Positions 11,104-22,800 of a stretch of DNA of 64,000 bases are shown piece after piece. The first letter of the stretch is position 1. Each line of letters opens with the position of its first letter. The notes under the pieces were generated by a model. It was given only the letters and a program-made list of their open reading frames with translations, was not told the DNA's origin and made no database searches. Position numbers and translations under genes: made by a program. The stretch is from Coffea arabica (taxonomy: Eukaryota > Streptophyta > Magnoliopsida > Gentianales > Rubiaceae). The stretch is taken from the NCBI RefSeq assembly GCF_036785885.1, contig NC_092317.1, positions 7,380,501-7,444,500 on the forward strand, read 5' to 3'.

Positions 11104-12086
11104 AACTCGTGGATAGACTATACTACTATGAAAATTAAGCATTGCCTAACACCGAAGTTCAGCATTTAACATAGACATTCAGCCATAAAAACAGGAAGGG
11201 TAGTGGTAGGCTTTGGCATTTCCTGACATCTCAAGCAACGTTATTTGCCTCCATGAAACACTAGAGAGGAGTTAAAATAGAAAATAGTTCTGAAATCAGA
11301 GGATTGAGTCGCACACAAATGGCAAATTTCTCCTGAAGTGTGCTTCCTTTGATTTGCAGGTTCACCTACTGCCAAGTTGCTATTTAGTTGCTTAAAGTCA
11401 CAATTTAGAAGTATTGCTTCCAAATGCTAATATGCAGCAAGCAGGAGGTATGTCCATTTCAAAGGAAAAGAGTGAAGAAAGCTATGTCCTTGGTCTTTAC
11501 CAGAAACGTTACTTGCTACAGTAACCAATGGTTCACTGATTCTCTAGATGATCTCGTAAAAATATTTAAATTCGCTACATCCGCTTTGCTGTAATTGAAT
11601 TCTATCAAGGGAAACTGTTAAACTGACTGGTACAGCATGTATAAACATCAAAATTACTCGATTAGGGAGACAGAGAAGAACGAGAATAGATGCTGATCTA
11701 GTGTATGATCACATATAAAACCTGCCTGGACTCCAGCAAATTCTAGTGTTTATTTCGACTTTGTAAATGATTGTCTGGAGAGACATTTGATGATTCCCTT
11801 TTGCTCTTCTACCCACATACAACCAATTCACCATGTGGAACGTGGTAAAATGACATTCAGATTGCTAAGAGTAGACATGGCCAGGAATCGCAGCTTACAT
11901 CTCAAATAGCTGGCTTAGATATCATTCACATCTTCCATTATTTGGGGATTCTTAAACGATGTTGCTAGTTGAATTTGACTGCAGGTGGTAGTTGTAAACA
12001 CACAGGTTCAGCCAGTCATCGAGACGTTTCTTCAAAAAGATTCAGGGCTTTGGGGCCTAATCCAGTGTGATTATATATCTTACCCA
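11104..12086. other. Intergenic, likely 3'UTR of ORRM6 at its right end
   Basis: No coding frame or RNA gene is supported on either strand. The rightmost few hundred bases are expected to hold the 3'UTR of the minus-strand ORRM6 gene, whose stop is at 12087-12089. Confidence 0.5.
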
Positions 12087-14517
12087 TCAAGTCAATTTTG
12101 GCTTTTGCTTGAGGCTTTGGCGAAGCTCTGATTTACTTTTAGCAAATTCAACAAATATTACCCTGCCATCCAGGAACTGAGAAGGTGTTTGTAAGTAAAC
12201 TTCGCGTCAGGAAAAACTTTCACTCCCACTAGGCAACTTTCATATCAAAGGATGTCAACAGTGTATCAAAGAGCTCTAGATCATAAATTCTAGAAAGAGT
12301 ACACAAGATTCGATAACCAAACAGGTGGAAGACATCATGTAGAATATGCTGGGAGTGCATTGATATCATGTATTGAAGTCTACTCGGAGCCCAAGTCATA
12401 TTCAAGCATCATATGTCTGTAGAGTTGCAAATTTAGTGGATGCCATTTGTGTTAGTCACAAAAGATTTGCATTCTTTATGCATCAGCAGACCCCAGATGC
12501 CAAAAATTTCACATAGACATGCCTATTAAATGCTCCAAATTTTCTTCCCAACAAGATAGACCATGATAGAGAAAGATCAGATAATTCTACCGCGAGAAGA
12601 CAGCTCAAAGCTGAAACCTTTCAATATTACAGCATTTGAAACAGCCGTCTTTAAGCACAGAATAGCATGAAACTCAAAAGGCTGCCTGTACTCTGCCTCT
12701 CCAACACTTGGACAGCAAAACAATGGATCACAAGTGTATTCAAATCTGACTCCATTCCAGTGTGTACAGAATTTGGAAACTCTAGTCACATTTGCTTTAA
12801 AAAAAAAAAAAAAGAACAAGCAAGATTGAGAATGGCAAAACTTTTAAATCATTTCCTCAAAAAAAAAAAAAAAACTTTTAACCATTAACATGCGGAGAAA
12901 ACTTTGTTATAACAGCACAAGGTACCAGTGTCATATTATTTTGACATATCTATATTAAGTTTTTGTCCAGACAATTTCCTCAATGACTATCCAAATATTA
13001 ATATTTTTATCGCAAATGAAAAGAGAAAGATTGTTGGTTTCATTCCTATTCCTAATCCTAATATTTTTCTTTTCCGGTCTTCTCCTCCTTCTGCTGCTAA
13101 TCTTATTCCTCTTTATCCAAAACTCCCTGCGCTCCTCCCTATCCTTCTTCTCTTCTCCTTCTTCATCAATTATATATGCACATACAAGAAGGGAAAAAAT
13201 AAAGTAGAAGAGCAAACACAAATGCAGATCATGTGCTGTGCCTCCTTCAGCATCTTTCACTCCCAATAATTCCCTCTGTACCACCACCGTCAATATCAAA
13301 CTACCACGGCAGATGTGCCTACTTTCATCAGCTGTGTCAGCCTAATCCCGACACCTTGAAATTTGAAAATAACAATGATAAAGATGTTCGAGTAGATTGC
13401 AGGCAGAGTGATATTGGTTGGTGGATGCTGAGGAGAGGGAAGAGCGGAGAAAATTAGGGAATTAAGAAAATCTGTCGCAGAGGAAGAAGAAGATTCAAGA
13501 AGTCGATTTCTAAGAGGCATCGATTAAAGTCAACCTTACAAAATCGGTTTCCTCAGTTCATTAACACCAATAAAACCAACAATATGTCAATTGGTTCCAG
13601 TAAACATATTAACATTTGGGTGTATAACCCAGAGCTTTGCAGTTGCCAAATTTCAGGTCAAGCTGAAGTAACTTATGAGTCTTGAGTCTATGACGACCCA
13701 AGACCTAATGCCAACATTCCTATATTGAACTACTAATGAAATGTTCTAGCATACCTCTGAAACCTAATAGTTCAAAAACCAGAAGTAGACCAGAAACTGA
13801 AAGATAAATTACATACACCAAATACACAAACCAGACAAATATTTCATCCAAGTCAACAATACAAATACACTTGATGAACAAATTTAGAGTACCTTGCCAT
13901 GCATCCCCTCAATGGCTTTCTGAGATTCCTCCTGCGTAGCATAGCGAATGAATGCAAAACCTCTCGGTCGATTAGCGATTTTATCCATTACCAAGTTCAC
14001 TGCACAAAAAAAAAAAGAAAAAAGCTAATTACTAGTCGTATATACCAAGAAAACAGAAAAGAAAAAGACTATTTATTGGGATTTGAGAATTCTGCAGCCC
14101 TTCTCACCTTCTAAGAGCTCGCCAAAAGCTTTGAAGGCATTTGTCAAGCTCTCCTCTGTGGTACGAAACGACAGCCCTGTAACAAAATATACATCATAAA
14201 ACCAACAGTAATAATCCTGTTTGGGACATTTCAGCGGGAAAGATGAGAGTGAGGAGAGAGCGCAAACCGCTGACAAAGAGCCTGGTGGAGGGATTGAAAT
14301 GGGTTTTGGACAACGGCAGCGGCGCAGGAGGGAGACACGATACTGTCGTGAAATGACATATCCGGGTTCGAGAGAATCGCTGTGCTGGGAGTCTTGTTCT
14401 ATCGGTAGTTGTCAGTCGAGTAGGTTGAATTCGTCTTTTCGTTTCAGAAAAAGAAATGCTACTACAAGCGGCTACGGGCACTCTGGTGATGGTTGATGTT
14501 GCTGCTGCTGCTGCCAT
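12087..14517 (-). CDS. ORRM6: Organelle RRM domain-containing protein 6 (RNA-editing factor)
   Basis: Minus-strand exons in order: 14517-14268, 14176-14108, 13999-13893, 12176-12087 (171 residues, GT-AG introns; the last intron is about 1.7 kb). The first 60 or so residues are rich in Ser, Thr and Arg and poor in acidic residues, like a chloroplast transit peptide. One RRM follows: RNP2-like LFVSGL (about residues 80-85) and RNP1-like RGFAFIRY, then EGMHGKFLDGRVIFVE. The order matches Arabidopsis At1g73530 (ORRM6), which is known to be needed for C-to-U editing of plastid psbF and accD transcripts. The last exon (FLDGRVIFVEFAKSKSELRQ) is only 90 bp and lies far from the rest, so automatic annotation could miss it. 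The start at 14517 is the first ATG giving a plausible transit peptide; an upstream in-frame ATG at 14697 would add a poly-Gly stretch encoded by a C23 tract and is less likely. Confidence 0.9.
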
Positions 14518-15189
14518 AATCGATAGGAGACGACGCCGGCGCAATTGAACCTGGCAAAGTTGGGAATTGGGACCTGGCTGAAGTGGGGTGGAAGACGAGA
14601 GCCTTAGGTCTTTTATGTCCTTCGTGTCTGCCTCGACAATTGGGTTCCCAGAACCCCCCCCCCCCCCCCCCCCCCCAAACACACCACAAACTACCAAAAA
14701 AAACCACCCCAGTAAATGGCAAATGAACTACTTTTTTCTTTGGTTTATTTAACTTATTTAGCTTTAGATTTATGAAATCAACTTTGCAGAATGAACGATT
14801 TCCAAAATCGTAAAACTCAAAAGAAAACAAAAAATGAAAAGGTGATAACTATTTAGTACTCCATTACTTCGAAGGGAAAAGGGGAAGAAAACCTTAAATA
14901 GACGTGAAACAAAATTTGAGGCACTCAAGCCAATTTACAACATGATCAGGTGTGACGCATTTTTCAAAACAATCGCATCCAGTATGACATCTACAAGTAT
15001 CAAGCAATACAAAAAATTCTGCCACACGGACCATACAGGTTACAACTCTTTCCTGAATGTAGTCTCCAATACCATCTTGGCCTGTTTCTGCAGAATAGTT
15101 GAAATGAAAGAAACAGCCACTTCTCACTTCCATAAGCAGTCCAGGGAGGTGAGAACAGCAGGCCCTGTGCAAGTCTTGGAACCTTGATG
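14518..15189. other. ORRM6 promoter side and BCCIP 3'UTR
   Basis: A 672-bp spacer between two minus-strand genes. The left part, with the C23 tract, is the 5' flank of ORRM6. The right part, down to about 14890, is probably BCCIP 3'UTR. No further gene is seen. Confidence 0.55.
14654..14676. repeat. C23 homopolymer tract upstream of ORRM6
   Basis: Twenty-three consecutive C on the plus strand (G23 on the sense strand of ORRM6), about 140 bp upstream of its start codon. It lies in the promoter or 5'UTR. Such a tract can form a G-quadruplex and is prone to length change or assembly error. Confidence 0.9.
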
Positions 15190-17961
15190 TCATGATTCGT
15201 CAATCAAAGAATGCAACTGCTTCCGGAATATGCCAACTTTACTTGCATCAACAGCCATGACTAAACCCATAGGGCGGTAATCTTTTAGCTGCAACAATGA
15301 GAAAATACAGGATAACTGTTAGGAGAAGAGTGGAATACATAACACAACTAGAAGTAATTGCTATATCACTCAATCGTACAAGACTGAACTATTACAAATG
15401 TCAAAAAAATTAAACAAAAATGAAAAAACGAGCAGAATTATTTGTATTCTTTGGGCATTGGAAACATTAAGCAAAATTTAAGTCATGTTCAAAGTAATTA
15501 TTTCACACACTCAGAAATGATCACTTCCTTTCCTCAAGAGATCAAAGAAGAACAGCCAAAAGCATGCTCTCTACCTCCATCCAACACTGCAACTTGTGCA
15601 CCAAAAGGAGGAGAACAGTAAACCAATGCTTACTTGAAATCACACAAACTCTAGAGCTAGCAGACATTCTCCAAACAACTAGTTCCTCTATCCAACGATT
15701 ATTAGCCTCATGTCCCTTTGGTGCTGTCCCAAGATTGTTCGCAAGACAAACAGAAGAATTTGATTAACATTATCAATAAATTACCAACTGTTAAAAGAGT
15801 TTGGATTGCTCAACTTTTTCCCACCAGAAAAGAAGTATTACTATTATGTCCTGAGTAAAAGAGTACAAAAAGAGGTCAAGAGAACATCTTTTAAGCTCAA
15901 CCATACTTAATCTGCAAATCACCCACCTTAAAACAACCCAATCGACTTATCATTGCAACAGTTACCATGAGAATTGTTCAATGTTCATAAATTTGTCTAA
16001 TCATTTGAAATAAGATGCTGCTCGCACATCCTTAAATAGCCAAATTAGAAAGTAGGCCAAAACATGGAAGCAAACTGAATAAGACCTGAATGTGCAACTA
16101 GAAATTATACACAATAGTGTAAACAACACACCGTGAAGGAGTCAATAAGCAAAAAATCAATGACATGAATCATTAAACTCAGCCAGCAGGATTACTAACC
16201 TCATTAGCTGTCACCTGCTGAGTGTGTAACGGGAAACTGAAGGACCAGGAGCTCAGCTGAATATTAATTTGGAGAAAAAGTCAGGTGCCATGTTCGAAGC
16301 ACAGAATGAGCGAAGATAGAAAACCATTGGTACCTGATCAAAAAGTTCATCTTCTGGCTTGCTATATATTATATCTTCTTCCCTATCTCCACTCTTCCCC
16401 ATTTTCTTGTTTGCATTCTTATGCTACAGTCGCCGATCCAGATACAAAGTCAGAAAAAGAGAACTCAGAATCTTCTAGACAACCAAAACAAAGTGAGAGC
16501 TGGAGTGTGAAATGTTAAAGAAGCATACCTTGTAGATTTTGCTGATCATTAGGTAAGACTTAAAACAAAAGGATTTTTGGAGCTCCTCTGTTGGCTTCAG
16601 AAAGCAGAAAAACACAAAGCTCAAGCCACTGAAATAACATTTTGTAGCAATTTACCAGAATATCCAACCAAGCTCATCCATTTACACAGATTTCTTATCT
16701 AACCTCATCTTCTGTTGCCCATGAGACTTCATCAAATAAAGCATCATAAAGGGGAGGCAAAAGCTGAGGAGGAAGATTAACTACACGTTGGGATACCAAT
16801 AGTCCGACATCTTGTGCCTTCTCTCCCAAAAGAGACCTCAAATTAGAGACCGAATCCTCTTTGCATGACTTAAGCAAAAATTCCTTCAGCTCGATCATAC
16901 ATTTATGATCCTGCAATGACCAGAGCATTATTACTTAAACTCTTGGACAATGCAGTTTCAATATACATGACCTCCAATATTGAGGTTATTCTGATTAGTC
17001 CTATAATTTAGAAGTAAAATTTGAGACTAGAGAAGAAAACTGAGGAACCTTGACTTTTGACATTAAAAAATGTAACACAATATCTATACAAAAATGATCT
17101 GCCACAGTATTTGGGCTACAAACTGCATAGACAACTTTAACTTGCCTTGTATCTTCCCATATTAAGAGCAGTAACAAAAGCATAAACTCCTTCATCTTCA
17201 TCATCCTCTATCTTGACAACTGTCCCGACGGTAGTTTGTCCCAATATCAAATCTACAAAGCCACTTAAATCCCATAGCTTATCATCCATGTAGGTTTGAA
17301 GGAGGACTTTCACTCCATTGAAATCATCAGGTTTTGGATCAAAGAATGAAAAATCTGCCTGGACAACTCCCTTCAGAGAAGAATTACAATGTTAAAAGGA
17401 CGTCAACTCACTTGAGTGCAGTTTATAAGTCAGAACTTGAATGCAGTTTATTCATCGGACATAAAATATCCCAAAGGATATATTACTCGTAATTGATGAT
17501 CACACAACACATAGTTAGGTTTATAGTTAAAATGGATTAGAAATTGTTTTACAACTTTATAGATGCATCTGATAATAATGAAACTGGTTTTTTAAAGACG
17601 AATTGCTTACATCAAACTCTCCATCATCCGAAGAATCTGAGGTTTCGCCATGATTCTGAAATGTACCATCCTTTACCACCCCATTAGCTGAAATTTCCAC
17701 GTCTGAATTCATGTTTGATATCGTTTAGGACAAAATTCCAAGCTACATAACCAGAAAACTATAGTACTACTGACACTAAATTCTACTAGGACAAGTAGAA
17801 AATTTCGAACAACCTGAAGTGCTGGGAGCAGACATGTCTTTAATAACAGAGTCCAAAATTTGGTGCTTCATCTTTTTGGTAGGGTAAAGAAAAGCCATTG
17901 AGCGACCAAATGGAGAAAAACTCACGGGTCGTTGCCGGCGCCTCCTGGGTTTTCGTGGCAT
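15190..17961 (-). CDS. BCCIP: BCCIP/BCP1 homologue (BRCA2 and p21-interacting protein family)
   Basis: Minus-strand exons: 17961-17814, 17702-17611, 17370-17146, 16910-16704, 16594-16529, 16423-16334, 16256-16200, 15288-15190 (327 residues). Animal BCCIP binds BRCA2 and p21; yeast Bcp1 is a nuclear chaperone for ribosomal protein uL14 (Rpl23) and is needed for export of the kinase Mss4. A Lys/Arg-rich N-terminus (MPRKPRRRRQRP) looks like a nuclear signal. An acidic stretch (SDSSDDGEFD) follows, then the conserved core: QADFSFFDPKPDDFNGVKVLL, LVSQRVVNLPPQLLPPLYDAL, FKSYLMISKIY and DYRPMGLVMAVDASKV near the end. Length fits the family. Intron 3 has a GC donor (AAG|GCAAGT); the only nearby GT would break the frame. 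A 5'UTR intron is likely at 17965-18306 (donor AAG|GTACC, acceptor TTGCAG just before the start codon). Confidence 0.93.
17144..17146 (-). other. BCCIP: GC splice donor of BCCIP intron 3
   Basis: On the minus strand exon 3 ends AAG and the intron begins GCAAGT. It joins GRYK to DHKCMIEL in phase 0. Using the GT four bases further on would shift the frame. The extended consensus typical of GC donors is present. Confidence 0.85.
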
Positions 17962-19809
17962 TTTCTGCAAAATCAACGCAACTTTTAAGCTCATTTTGGC
18001 TTTTGCAGATTCTGTGACAGGGGAAAAAAACAAAAACAAAAACAAAATTCTCTCCTTTCACCCTCCCAGTTCTTTACTTGGCCCAGCAGTGAATCCAACC
18101 ACGAACGTTACCGAAATTGAGGAGGAATGAAAGATTACTGCAGCTAACATAATTATTAAAAGAAACCATTTGGCCATATAAAAAGCGAAAAACAAAGTTT
18201 CAAAATGCAAATGCGAAGAAAAAATTGAGCAGAAGAGGTTTTCAACCATCTAATGATGATCAAAGTAAGAGATAATTTATAATTAAATCAGTAATTAAGT
18301 AGGTACCTTGATAATTTCAGCTCGTCTACGCGGCGGCGATTGGTGGTGGTGCCCGGTGGTGTAGCGGAGGTGGAGGTTAATGGGTTTAGGGTTTAACGGC
18401 AAGCCAGAAACCTCTGTGGTTAGGACTTAGCCTTGGGACTCCGTTTTAAAATGTTGTATAATTTAGCTTTTAAAGACTTGATTAAAGAAAAAAGACATAA
18501 TTTCAAAAGTTTCTAACAGTTTCACTGCCGTCCCCGAGGTTTTAAGAATTTCACTATCCTCACTTACAACTAATTTTTTTAACAAATCAGCCCAATTCAA
18601 AAAAGAAAAATCAACAACAAATTCACTCCGCCTTTTGTTTGTCGCACTCTGATTATCATTTATATTATATGATTTTCATTTATTAAATTATATGATAAAA
18701 AAAATTATGGGTGCCTGATTAATAAAAAGTGAACTACGATTACATTTTCCTTTGTTCAATTGGTGCCAAAACGTAATTCAATTGATAAAACATTAATTAG
18801 ATGATCATAAAATCCATAGATGGCTTTTAAGCCTTTTCATTTGAACAAACTGAAACCAAGCCCTCATACACGATTTAGATTCTTTTCCAACGAGTGCTAA
18901 TTACGTTATGGAAGTTGAATTTAATACCACAGGGAAATACAATGTTGTAAAACTCAAACTGGACAGCGAATTGGCTAAACTATTGGGTCAGAGGTCAACT
19001 GATCAGATTGGTCGGACCATTCTCAAAAACCCACTGACATCAGCATGATATTATAATTATTTTATATTTTTATAAGTTTCAAAAATATTGAAATTAAATT
19101 TTTGGTAATATTTGGTCAATCATGAAAAATGTTCCAAAAATATTAGCTTTCAATCAAATATACACCTAATAATTATGTATAAAAATGTAAATTCTTGGTT
19201 AAAATATGTCCATTCTCCAAAACTACTTAAAAAACTAAATTAAAACAAATTAATGCAAGTTGAAATCATTGATGCTAAATTAATGAGATCATAAGGATAA
19301 AAACATCTTAATTTAGAGATCATTTAGGAAAGCAAGTGATTTTGATATTTACACTAAATGGGTGACATTTTCTTATTTTTATTAATAAATGAAAGTGTTA
19401 CAATTTAAGTAACTCAAATTATGTTTTGGGAAAACAAGAAAGAAAAGTTTGAGAATTGGATCAACCAGTAAAATTGGGTCACTGGTGTAGCCGATTTTTA
19501 ATGATTTTGACTGATTTTTTACCAAAGCGATTTTATACTACAAACCAATTTGAAAAGAAGGTCAGTTCATGGTCATGCCAATCCGATCCGGGTCTAATAA
19601 CACTGGGGAAATGTCATACATACGATATGCAAGATTACACATGCATAACTCCAATAAACACCAAGAAAGGAATTTTGTGGGAAGAGACTATCATAAAATA
19701 GTTTTAAAAAAAAACACAGAAAGAAGGGAAATCAAATACTATTGTTGGCATTGAATATGATTGATTAGTTTATTTAGTTTACAATTGAAGACGGAATTGT
19801 GACACCAAA
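17962..19809. other. BCCIP 5' region, intergenic DNA and sucrose synthase 3' flank
   Basis: About 18308-18400 is probably the BCCIP 5'UTR exon (GC-richer, ends in a good donor), with the promoter beyond it. The rest is AT-rich. Around 18960-19020 and 19450-19540 there are gypsy-LTR-like phrases (e.g. 'ggtcaactgatcag', 'ggatcaaccagt') with partial inverted similarity, but I could not define an element. Bases to the left of 19810 should include the sucrose synthase 3'UTR. Confidence 0.5.
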
Positions 19810-22800
19810 TCATGGATTTTGCGAAGAAGATGCACCATCATTTAATCCACCATACAACTTTATCAAGGCATAAAGTAAGATAGAAGTAGAGATGCATAAG
19901 CACAGCCAACTGCAGTAGGGAAATGATGCAGGTTCAGTTCTTGTAATACTTTCATCAAGCTGCTTCTGCCGCTCTTTATCTTTTTCAGCCTCCTCAACTA
20001 TGCTGTTACAAGTTTAAGCAAAACACAACTATGATAATAGGTCCCTTTGGCTAAAGAATAAAAGACAGTAATGGTTGTCAAATTATCATCTCATTAACTT
20101 GTTACACACAGAAAGCAATTTTCTATCCATCCAATCTAACACTTCATCTTCTATTGTGAGCTGAATTGTTTTTATATTTATTTTTTTTCCCATTTTTGAA
20201 ATGCTTCAAGTGTAGAGGTGCAAAGTGTTACGATTCTATTAATTTGAATGTGTAACGTGGAGTAGCCATCGTGTTTTGTGCATAGTTTTTAGTCTTTCAG
20301 GGTGTTTCAAATTACAAGGAATGTAGTAAAAGAGAGGGATGAGTTTAACATGCCTTGGTTCTGGAAGGACTTCTTTTAGTGCTTCTGGTGCTGATTCTGG
20401 TTGTTTGGGAGCTGCTTCTTCTTTTGGTTGTTCGGGCTGTGCAGTTTCTGTCGGTGGAATTTGTTGGCTTTCTTCACTTTTGATGGCCATGTCCTGAGCC
20501 TAGTATAATATACATAAATAAGTCATCTGTAGCTATATTTTCACTGAGCAAATGGTATTAGTGCAGACAGCTTACCATCTTCTTGAACTGCAGATTGTAG
20601 AACAGATCAATGTATCTAAGCTTAGCATTCTTTTGTTCCTTCTTGAATTGCCTCCAGAAGCCATAGGTGGATCCTATATTTAGGACTTTCTTTGCATAGA
20701 TATTCCATGTATAGCTGGAACAATTAAAACAAAAGATTCGATGGATAAGAAAGTAGTACTAATAACACGAGTCATGGAATATTCTTCAGATATTAAAGGT
20801 TCATCTAATTGTACCATTCATATATGCGCCTGAGGCCCTCTTCAGACGTTCTGTTCCAGTGTCCAGATTGTTTCCTACACTTTGCAAAGAAATCAGCAAT
20901 CTTGTTGCTTGTCTCATCACCATTGTAAGGATCAATGTGAAAGCCTGAGACTCCATCCACAATTATTTCAGCCGGTCCTCCTTGAATGGTGGCAAAAGTA
21001 GGTAATCCACAATTCATGGCCTCAATTACTGTCAATCCAAAGGCTTCATACAATGCAGGCTGAACAAAAGCTCCCTTTGTGTCAGCAATGCATCGGTAAA
21101 GTTCACCATTCCTGTTTCTATCAGTCTGAGCTGCAATCCATCTCATTTGATCCTTGAGTTGGTATTTCTCAATTAAAGTATGCATCTTCTTAATTTCTTC
21201 CATTTCTTCCCTATCTTTAGACTTGGAAGGATCGAAACATCCCCCAACAATAACGAGGTTTACCAAATCTCGGAGCCTCTTGTTCTTTCCATACCATTCT
21301 GTCAGTCCTGTAATATTCTTCACTATGTCGATTCTTGACATTGAAAAGATTATTGGTTTCTTCCGGTCTGCAAGAACTCCACTGTTCCAGGAGCAGTTCA
21401 GCTTTAGTGCCAAAATTAGGTAGAACTGACTTATTTTGCAGATACAGGGAAAAGACTTACATATGCTCAGCGTTGTTGTCTTTACTGTACAGTAGCTCCT
21501 CGATGGCGGGATGAAACGAGGTGAATCGCTTCTTTTTCTCAGAAAAGGGGAAGTAGACAGATTGATCAGCTCCAGGAGCAGCAATGTTGAATTTTGGGTC
21601 AAAGACATCGATGCCTGAAACAACTCGATACAGCCCAGGCATTGTGAATGCCGTATGGCTTTCATATTGTCCAGGCCTGGTTTTACTGGATTATGAAAGA
21701 ACAAGAAAAGGTTAGTTCTGGCCATCTTTACTTTGAGCCCCTCGTGACCTATTGTGTCTCCAGGAACGTAAATGGTATTTAACAGACTAACCTTCCAGCA
21801 ATCTCTTGAAATGTGCTGGTAACTACAAAATCGGCAGCATTCATTGCTATTAAATCAGCAGTGAATTGGCAAGAAAAATGGTGCTTTTGATCAAATTCCT
21901 TCCATTTGATATCAGAATCTTCATATTTGGTTTTCTCAAGTGCATGAGCAATTGTTCCCTAATTGAAACTTTTCCATGTTAGATGTTCCACAATTTTCTG
22001 ACAAACACAATGTCACAAATCCGGAAGTATATAAATGATTAATCAAAATGGCCAACCAGAGTTACTCCAAGCTCTCTGGCCATTAGAGATGCGACTAAGT
22101 TTCCATCTGTGTAGTTCCCAATGATAAGGTCTGGTTTACCTTCCAGTAGTTCTAGGACCTTTTCAGCAGCATCCTAAAAACAAGGCAGAGAAGCGATAGA
22201 AAGTAATAAACAACTGATAAAAAAAAAATGATCAAGAATATGTCCCAAATGAATGCAGATTAATCACTTGCCTGGGCAAATCTCTCCAAATGCGGATATA
22301 TATCAAATCGTGAAATCCACTGGCGGAGAACCCCTTTCTCAGTTTGAAAAGGGACACGAACAATCTGGGAGTGTTTGGCGTTAATGATAGGCTCAATCTC
22401 CTGATTACACTTTGTGCCTTGTGCGTCTGGTATGAGACGAGTGACCTGCCCACATGCGAGAAGTTGAAAATTTAGCAGTCTTGTAGTTGTAGCCACCCAC
22501 AAATATCAGCCTGAATTGCGCCCATGCTTACCACTAGAATTCGAGGCCTCACATTCAAGCCTTGTTGCTTGATTCTTGAAAGTAATTCTTCCTCTAGAGC
22601 TTTTACTTGGTCCAGAATGTAGACTACCTTTTCAATGTAACAGATAAGTACAAAATTACTCTTCATTTTGCATTATCAAAACCAATACCTAGTTACTGAT
22701 GCTATTGGGAGCAATGAGTTGGAGAAAAATGTTGATACAAATATGCACCTGGCCTCCAGTATCGGGCAAACCTAGGACATCTGATTGGCCAAAGTACCCA

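Noticed and set aside
13296-13520. Minus-strand open frame inside ORRM6 intron 3 (MPLRNRLLES...)
   Set aside because: It lacks any domain and would break ORRM6 if used; the true last exon is at 12087-12176.
14517-14697. Upstream in-frame ATG extending ORRM6 by a poly-Gly leader
   Set aside because: The extension is encoded by the C23 homopolymer and removes a good transit peptide from the N-terminus; ATG 14517 is preferred.
15000-15203. Open frames antisense and sense to the BCCIP 3' end
   Set aside because: They lie in the BCCIP 3'UTR and last exon and have no independent support.
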